From positions 1-38,104 of the forward strand of contig CAMOCH010000003.1 of NCBI GenBank assembly GCA_946610655.1: 38,104 nucleotides of DNA. Reading direction: 5' to 3'. The notes below the pieces were generated by a model that did not search any database, had not been told where the DNA came from, and saw only the letters and a program-made list of their open reading frames with translations. Made by a program: the position numbers and the translations under genes. The first letter of the stretch is position 1; the number at the start of each line of letters is the position of its first letter. Positions 33,453-38,104 of this stretch are shown in pieces. The stretch comes from an uncultured Clostridia bacterium. GTDB lineage: Bacteria; Bacillota; Clostridia; Christensenellales; UBA1242.

Positions 33453-33743
33453 CTATATCTTCATAATAAGTTTGATTAGCCAGCTAAATAAACTATCAAT
33501 TCCAAAAACAACCAAGCCAAAAATTAACACAACGGCAAGAACCATGCCTGTGTTTTTAACAACTGTTCCGAATTTTGGCCAAGTTACTTTTTTAAGTTCA
33601 CTAACAGTTTCTTTTGCTTTGTTTTTCTTTGGAACTTTATTAGCCTTAGCTTTTTTATCTTTTTTGTTCTTGCTTAAAGACTTTTTGTTTTCGTCCAAAC
33701 CAAGATCATTTTGAGTAGCATTAACTTTTTCGTTTTTAGCCAT
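33453..33743 (-). CDS. secE: Preprotein translocase subunit SecE
   Basis: SecE clamps SecY in the translocon. This is the short form with a single membrane helix (about 65-92). Before it is the conserved amphipathic part ETVSELKKVTWPKFGTVVKN. The N-terminal 40 residues form a Lys/Asn-rich extension. The total, 96, is a little longer than Bacillus SecE (59). It lies 17 nt after rpmG. Confidence 0.96.
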   Translation of the reverse strand: MAKNEKVNATQNDLGLDENKKSLSKNKKDKKAKANKVPKKNKAKETVSELKKVTWPKFGTVVKNTGMVLAVVLIFGLVVFGIDSLFSWLIKLIMKI

Positions 33744-33760
33744 GTTAATTCCTCACCCTA

Positions 33761-33910
33761 TTATTTTGTTTCTTTGTGTTCTGTGTGCTTTTTGCAGAAT
33801 GGACAATATTTGCTTAATGTGATTCTGTCTGGATCATTTTTCTTATTTTTGTAATTGTCATAATTGCGTTGTTTGCATTCTGTGCATTCTAGTGTAATTT
33901 TAGTTCTCAT
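33761..33910 (-). CDS. rpmG: 50S ribosomal protein L33, zinc-binding type
   Basis: A 49-residue protein read directly from the sequence: [20 protein letters not shown] with zinc ligands Cys9/Cys12 and, in KYCPFCKKH, Cys36/Cys39. It is a non-essential large-subunit protein near the E site. A GGAGAG precedes the ATG. It is the first gene of the rpmG-secE-nusG-rplK-rplA operon, the classic order in Bacillota. Confidence 0.97.
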   Translation of the reverse strand: MRTKITLECTECKQRNYDNYKNKKNDPDRITLSKYCPFCKKHTEHKETK

Positions 33911-33960
33911 TATTTTTTCTCTCCAAAAAAATTAACACCTCCAAATTTAGGTGCGAAAAT

Positions 33961-33989
33961 AATATAACACACGGATGCGTTGTTGTCAA
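33961..33989 (-). promoter_or_regulatory. Sigma-A promoter of the rpmG-rplA operon
   Basis: Minus-strand TTGACA (33984-33989), a 17-nt spacer and TATATT (33961-33966), with TGTG one base before the -10 box. The spacer contains CGCATCCGTGTGT, one mismatch from the S10 promoter spacer. The following 33990-34278 is almost pure A+T; I see no gene, RNA or clear terminator in it apart from weak AT-only inverted repeats. Confidence 0.9.
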
Positions 33990-34278
33990 TAAAAATTTTC
34001 AAATTTTTTTGATATATTTATATTATATAAAAAATAAAGGCGTGCACTCACCTGACATTATTAATTATGGTAAATAGCACGGCACTTTAAAAAAATATTC
34101 AAATTAATTAAATAAAATACGCAAAAAATTAAATGATTTATTAAATTTTGACCATTTTTTGTGCAATTTTTAAAATATTTTGCAGTTTTTAGCTGGTTAT
34201 TACATATATCATAACTCTTTATGCTTAAAAATTTGCAAAATTATATAAAATGTTCAAAAATTTATAATAAAAACAATT

Positions 34279-35298
34279 TTATAAAGGTAAAGATGATTGT
34301 GCTTCAAGTGTTTTTGGATCAACAATTGAATAATTATTGATAAAATTAAAATATCCTTTTGAGGCAATCATTGCGGCATTGTCTGTACACAAACTTATTT
34401 TTGGAGCATACACTTTTGCATTAATTGTTTTCGCCCTTTCTTCCATTCCAGTTCTAAGAGCCATGTTTGCGGAAACCCCACCAGCAAGAACAATCTTTTT
34501 ATAACCCAAGTTTTTGCACGCATCAACCGTTTTGGTTATAACCTGATCAACAGCTTCTTTTTGAAATGATGCACAAACATCTGGAACAGAAACAGTTTGA
34601 CCTCTTTGTTCTGCATTATGTAAATAATTTATAACAGCAGTTTTAAGCCCACTATATGAAAAGTTGTAATTTGTGTGTTTTTCATGAGGTTTGTTAATAA
34701 AAGTGATATTCGCTGAGCCCTGTGCTGCTTGACGTTGAATATTTGGCCCACCAGGATATTCAAGACCACATTCTCTTGCAACTTTATCAAAAGCTTCACC
34801 AATTGCATCATCAGTTGTTGTTCCAAGCAACTTGTGGTTTATATAATCTGTTTGCTCCAAAAGTGCAGTATGTCCACCAGATACAACCAAACACACAAAA
34901 GGTGGTTCAAGCTCTGGATATTCAATATAATTTGCGCAAATATGTCCTTGAATGTGATTCACAGCAATAAGAGGTTTTCCTGTTGCATATGCAAGTGACT
35001 TTGCAAAATTAACCCCAACAATAAGTGCACCAAGAAGCCCTGCCCCATAAGTTACAGCTATTGCGTCAATATCATCTAATGTCAAATTTGCTTTTTCAAG
35101 TGCTTCATTAAGTGCTCCGTCAATATTCATAACATGGTTTCTGCTTGCAATTTCTGGAACAACCCCACCATAAAGTTTATGTATATCAATTTGACTCGCA
35201 ACAACATTTGAAAGCACTTCTCTTCCATTTTTAACAATAGCAATTCCTGTGTCATCACAACTGCTTTCAATACCAAGTATGTAAATATCTTTTTCCAT
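34279..35298 (-). CDS. tsaD: tRNA N6-adenosine threonylcarbamoyltransferase
   Basis: TsaD transfers the threonylcarbamoyl group from TC-AMP to adenosine 37 of ANN-decoding tRNAs, with TsaB and TsaE. The ASKHA fold begins ILGIESSCDDTGIAIV (about 7-22); metal-binding His115 and His119 are in VNHIQGHI, and CLVVSGGHT and GGVSANMALR are conserved. The ATG at 35298 (339 residues) has GGAGA upstream; an ATG four codons earlier overlaps that site. tsaB and tsaE are not in the window. Confidence 0.97.
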   Translation of the reverse strand: MEKDIYILGIESSCDDTGIAIVKNGREVLSNVVASQIDIHKLYGGVVPEIASRNHVMNIDGALNEALEKANLTLDDIDAIAVTYGAGLLGALIVGVNFAKSLAYATGKPLIAVNHIQGHICANYIEYPELEPPFVCLVVSGGHTALLEQTDYINHKLLGTTTDDAIGEAFDKVARECGLEYPGGPNIQRQAAQGSANITFINKPHEKHTNYNFSYSGLKTAVINYLHNAEQRGQTVSVPDVCASFQKEAVDQVITKTVDACKNLGYKKIVLAGGVSANMALRTGMEERAKTINAKVYAPKISLCTDNAAMIASKGYFNFINNYSIVDPKTLEAQSSLPL

Positions 35299-35409
35299 TT
35301 TAATCTCCATTTTAATATCTTTATTGTATAATTTTGCAATTATTTAGCAATATTTTTGCAAAATTTAATATTTTTATAAACAATTACTGCAAAATCAGTT
35401 ATTTTATAG

Positions 35410-36499
35410 TTAATTTCTTAAATTTATCAAACTTTGTAAAATAAATTCTTCAATTTCTCCATCTAACACTGCAGTTGTATTGCTTGTTTGATAATTGGTT
35501 CTATGATCCTTCACCATATTGTATGGATGAAGCACATACGATCTTATTTGACTACCCCATTCAATTTTTTTATCTTGACTTTTTTGTTTAGCTTTTTCTT
35601 TCTCTTCTTCTTCTGTTTTCTTTTCAATAAGCTTACTTTTTAACATCTTCATTGCAAATTCTTTGTTCTGAAGTTGACTTCTTTCGTTTTGACATTGCAC
35701 AACAATACCAGTTGGAATATGAGTGATTCTCACAGCACTTTCTGTTTTGTTAACATGCTGACCACCAGCTCCACTACTACGATAAGTGTCTATCTTCAAA
35801 TCTTCAGCTTTAATTTCTATCTCATTATCATCTTCAATAACAGGGCTAACATCAACACTTGCAAACGATGTATGCCTGCGTTTGTTTGCATCAAAAGGCG
35901 AAATTCTAACAAGTCTGTGTACACCCTTTTCAAATTTCAAATTGCCATATGCGTGGTTACCACTGATATTCAAACATATATTTCTAACACCAGCACCATC
36001 ACCAGCCACTTTGTTAACAATTTCCACAGAATATCCTTGTCTCTCTGCATAGCGAATATACATTCTAGAAAGCATTTCTGCCCAGTCCTGTGCCTCTTCT
36101 CCACCAGCACCAGCATTGATATACAATATGCAGTCATTATCGTCCCATTTGCCGGTATACAAGGTCTGCAGATACAATTTGTTTACCCTATTTCTTAATT
36201 GGTCAATTTCAGCGTTTATATCTCCCATTTGAGCAATTTCTTCATTACTAAAATTTGAGAATAATTCTTCAAAATATTGCACACTAGAATTATTGTTTTC
36301 TAGTTCTTTTATTGTGTCTTCCAAATATCTTTTTTTAGAGCCCAAACTTTTTGCAAGTGCTTGATTCAAATAAAAATCTGGTGCCTCACATTGCTTATCT
36401 ATTTCTGCAAGTTTTGTTTTTAAAGCACCCTCGTCAAAGGCAGTGCATAACTGAGTTATGCAAACGTTTTATTTCTTCAAAATTTTCTCTAATATCCAT
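35410..36499 (-). CDS. prfB: Peptide chain release factor 2, made by programmed +1 frameshift
   Basis: RF2 ends translation at UGA and UAA. Frame zero starts at the ATG at 36497-36499 (MDIRENFEEIKRLHNSVMHC L) and meets UGA after 21 codons at 36434-36436. Slipping +1 on CUU UGA C gives DEGALKTKLAEID and then the rest of RF2, 362 residues in all. The stop-recognition SPF (RISPFDANKRRHTSF) and the catalytic GGQ (SGAGGQHVNK) are intact. The usual AGGGGG stimulator before CUU is missing; a perfect 8-bp hairpin stands there instead. No ribosome binding site precedes the ATG. Confidence 0.95.
36433..36462 (-). promoter_or_regulatory. RF2 autoregulatory frameshift site with upstream hairpin
   Basis: The slippery CUUUGAC is at 36433-36439. 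On the mRNA, UGCAUAAC-UCA-GUUAUGCA (36462-36444) forms a perfect 8-bp hairpin that ends 4 nt before the CUU codon. No purine-rich Shine-Dalgarno-like sequence lies between. In the known mechanism, low RF2 slows UGA reading and allows the shift. Confidence 0.85.
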
Positions 36500-36507
36500 A
36501 CACGCGT

Positions 36508-36536
36508 AGTATAACACAATAAACTTTTTTTTGCAA
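36508..36536 (-). promoter_or_regulatory. Promoter of prfB giving a near-leaderless mRNA
   Basis: Minus-strand TTGCAA (36531-36536), a 17-nt spacer and TATACT (36508-36513), with TGTG one base before the -10 box. Only 8 nt separate the -10 box from the ATG, so transcription should begin within 0-3 nt of it. Confidence 0.75.
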
Positions 36537-36539
36537 TAA

Positions 36540-36570
36540 AAAAGGTTATTGCGTTTGCAATAACCTTTTA
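36540..36570 (-). terminator. Terminator of the 36575-38104 gene
   Basis: AAAAGGTTATTGC pairs with GCAATAACCTTTT around a short loop. The T run on the minus strand runs directly into the -35 region of prfB. Confidence 0.9.
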
Positions 36571-36574
36571 ATAA

Positions 36575-38104
36575 CTAAGCACCAAATGTCATTGACGAAT
36601 CTTCACTTTCTCTTGTTGGTGTTGTTCTTCCTTTTGCCTTGACTTTACCAAATTTATTAGCAAACCAAGAGAAGAGTCTTTTTGGAGCAGATTTAAATCT
36701 TTGAATGTTTGCTTCAACAGCAGCATTTGATTCACCCACTTTTTCATCAACAGCAGTATAGAATTCAACATCTTCGTCAGAAAGTTTTTCAACGCTTCCA
36801 TCCATATACTCTTGTATTGTTTTTGGTCTAGCAATTTCAATATATTTTTCTTTCAAGTTTTTCTTTTTGATATCTTTTTTTGTTGCGCTAGCAGCATTCT
36901 TAGATTTTGGATCAGCAAGTTCATTAAAATCTTCATAACCTGCATACTTTCTTTTTCTATTAAATTTAATCATTTCTTCAGTTCCTTGTTCAGGTTGATC
37001 AGAAATTTCCTTACCATTTTCAATTGTAAGTCCATTAACAACTCTTACTATTGCCGGTACAACTCTTCTTTTCTTAGAGTAATGTTTTGTAATTTCTCGT
37101 TTTTGTTCAGCGTCTTCACAGATTTGCTCTATTTGTGAATTCGATATATCTTGAGCTTCAGCAACAATATCTTTAGAAGATTCATTGGTATAAGAACCCT
37201 TAAACACACCTTCCAAAATTTCTCTATCTACTACACTATCAATACTTTCTTGAGTACTATAATTTCCTTTTGTGTAATATGGTCTCTTGGCAGGAATATT
37301 GTCATTAATTTTTTCTACCGTTTTGTCATCAAGTTTAAACTTATCTCTAAGGCTATTAACAATAAATTGTTTACGCAAATCAGGTATATTTTCATTATTA
37401 AATCCAACAACGCCTGCATTTTGTAATTCTGCAACTTGTTCATCAGTCAACACTTTGTTCATTTCAACTTCATAGTTTTTCCAGCTTGCTTCAACAACTT
37501 CAATTTGTTTTTTAATTTCTGGATAAACATTTTCCATTTTTGTAGCAATTTCACTAAGAGAAATAGTTTTATCAGTGTTTTTACCTTTGTCATCAACAAT
37601 ATGAACTTGTGTAACTTGATAATTTTTTGCAGCTTCTGTGTCAAGCAAAAGTTTCCTTAATTCTTCAGGGTTAAGGTTGTTATCTTTTGCAAGTTTTTCA
37701 ATCATTAAATCGTTAAATATTTGTTCTTTATCACCAATTTCATTAGCAATTTTTGCTTTTGCTTCTGCTGCAACTTGTCCAAGTTCTTTATCGGTGTTAT
37801 CATTCATTCGTTCTTGCAATTTTTGAACATAATTTCCTTGTCTATATTGAGCTTTCACTTGTTTATCTAAGTTTACAATAACATCTGTGCCATATTTTTT
37901 TGACAAAGTTTCATATTCATCTGCATTCATATTAGTTTCTGTCTTTTCTAATATATCGACAATATATGCAGCATCAACTCTAATCTTGTTTTGCTTTTGA
38001 GTTGGAGAAAGTTTCTTAAATTCTGCGTTATCTTTTAATTTTTCTTCAACAATAGATTCTGCATGAGACAATTTATCTTCTTCAGAAATTGCTTCTATGT
38101 ATTC
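36575..38104 (-). CDS. Large hydrophilic helical protein of unknown function, 5' end cut by window
   Basis: The reading frame stays open through base 38104, so the true start is outside; a TTG at 38071 is not a credible start because it has no ribosome binding site and the frame continues beyond it. The visible 509 residues are charged and mostly helical, with no signal peptide or membrane helix. Segments include EKLAKDNNLNPEELRKLLL and a basic linker NAASATKKDIKKKNLKEKY. The last 40 residues are basic (RLFSWFANKFGKVKAKGR) and end SSMTFGA. I recognise no family. It may be a cytoplasmic structural protein. Confidence 0.75.
   Translation of the reverse strand, partial: EYIEAISEEDKLSHAESIVEEKLKDNAEFKKLSPTQKQNKIRVDAAYIVDILEKTETNMNADEYETLSKKYGTDVIVNLDKQVKAQYRQGNYVQKLQERMNDNTDKELGQVAAEAKAKIANEIGDKEQIFNDLMIEKLAKDNNLNPEELRKLLLDTEAAKNYQVTQVHIVDDKGKNTDKTISLSEIATKMENVYPEIKKQIEVVEASWKNYEVEMNKVLTDEQVAELQNAGVVGFNNENIPDLRKQFIVNSLRDKFKLDDKTVEKINDNIPAKRPYYTKGNYSTQESIDSVVDREILEGVFKGSYTNESSKDIVAEAQDISNSQIEQICEDAEQKREITKHYSKKRRVVPAIVRVVNGLTIENGKEISDQPEQGTEEMIKFNRKRKYAGYEDFNELADPKSKNAASATKKDIKKKNLKEKYIEIARPKTIQEYMDGSVEKLSDEDVEFYTAVDEKVGESNAAVEANIQRFKSAPKRLFSWFANKFGKVKAKGRTTPTRESEDSSMTFGA

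Noticed and set aside
34011-34080. TATAAT on the minus strand and GTGC repeats in the rpmG-tsaD gap
   Set aside because: There is no -35 box at a suitable distance and no gene start follows before the real rpmG promoter; no tRNA fold could be built.
35380-35409. ACTG/CAGT inverted repeat after prfB
   Set aside because: Only four base pairs and no proper T run on the minus strand, so it is not listed as a terminator.
36434-36436. In-frame UGA in prfB as a sign of a pseudogene or UGA recoding
   Set aside because: It sits in the conserved CUUUGAC context, both frames encode RF2, and no other conserved protein here needs UGA as a sense codon.
1-38104. CRISPR arrays, insertion sequences, prophage or tRNA genes
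   Set aside because: No regularly spaced repeats, transposase or phage-like frames or tRNA cloverleaf sequences were seen in any gap.

Overview
This window comes from a very AT-rich, low-GC Gram-positive (Bacillota) chromosome, most likely an uncultured Clostridia-type organism. The evidence is a complete S10-spc-alpha ribosomal superoperon in Firmicutes order, an rpmG-secE-nusG-rplK-rplA operon, zinc-binding forms of S14, L33 and L36, a large Bacillus-type SRP RNA with an Alu domain, AGGAGG ribosome binding sites and consensus sigma-A promoters. UGA is a stop codon here: prfB (RF2) is present and UGA is not needed inside any conserved protein. Taxonomy below the phylum is a guess.

Every gene is on the minus strand except the SRP RNA, so the window is best read from right to left. 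38104-36575: the 3' part of a large unknown protein, then a terminator. 36499-35410: prfB with its programmed frameshift and an apparently leaderless promoter. 35298-34279: tsaD. 33989-31678: promoter and rpmG-secE-nusG-rplK-rplA, with an L1-binding-site mimic before rplK. 31617-31080: a single zinc-ribbon gene between two near-identical terminators. 30937-14883: one promoter, a structured leader of about 245 nt, 31 genes from rpsJ to rplQ, and one strong terminator. 14872-13138: an unknown HopA1-like gene plus an AlkD-like gene. 13103-9740: ung, a surface protein and an HtrA-type protease. 9722-9421: acpP. 9071-9394: the SRP RNA on the plus strand. 9030-6082: a HEPN-CBS protein, an RluA-family pseudouridine synthase and a DUF1846 protein. 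6098-4386: an IMPACT/YigZ protein, recX and acpS. 4211-785: two unrecognised membrane-anchored coiled-coil proteins, each with its own strong promoter and terminator. 731-1: the start of lgt, apparently leaderless.

The central block supplies the ribosome, the Sec translocon (secY, secE), adenylate kinase, methionine aminopeptidase, IF-1 and RNA polymerase alpha. The SRP RNA, AcpP/AcpS, Lgt, HtrA and UNG add protein targeting, lipid synthesis, lipoprotein modification, envelope quality control and uracil repair.

The less ordinary features are an RF2 frameshift site with no Shine-Dalgarno stimulator but a perfect hairpin just upstream; two predicted leaderless mRNAs (lgt, prfB); three stacked hairpins between rpmJ and rpsM; histone-H1-like Lys/Ala/Thr tails on L30 and L24; a UGAC apical loop in the SRP RNA; a missing rplJL-rpoBC-rpsL-rpsG-fusA-tuf block, with a terminator-flanked zinc-ribbon gene at that junction; and the paired coiled-coil membrane genes, one with an EF-hand-like loop.
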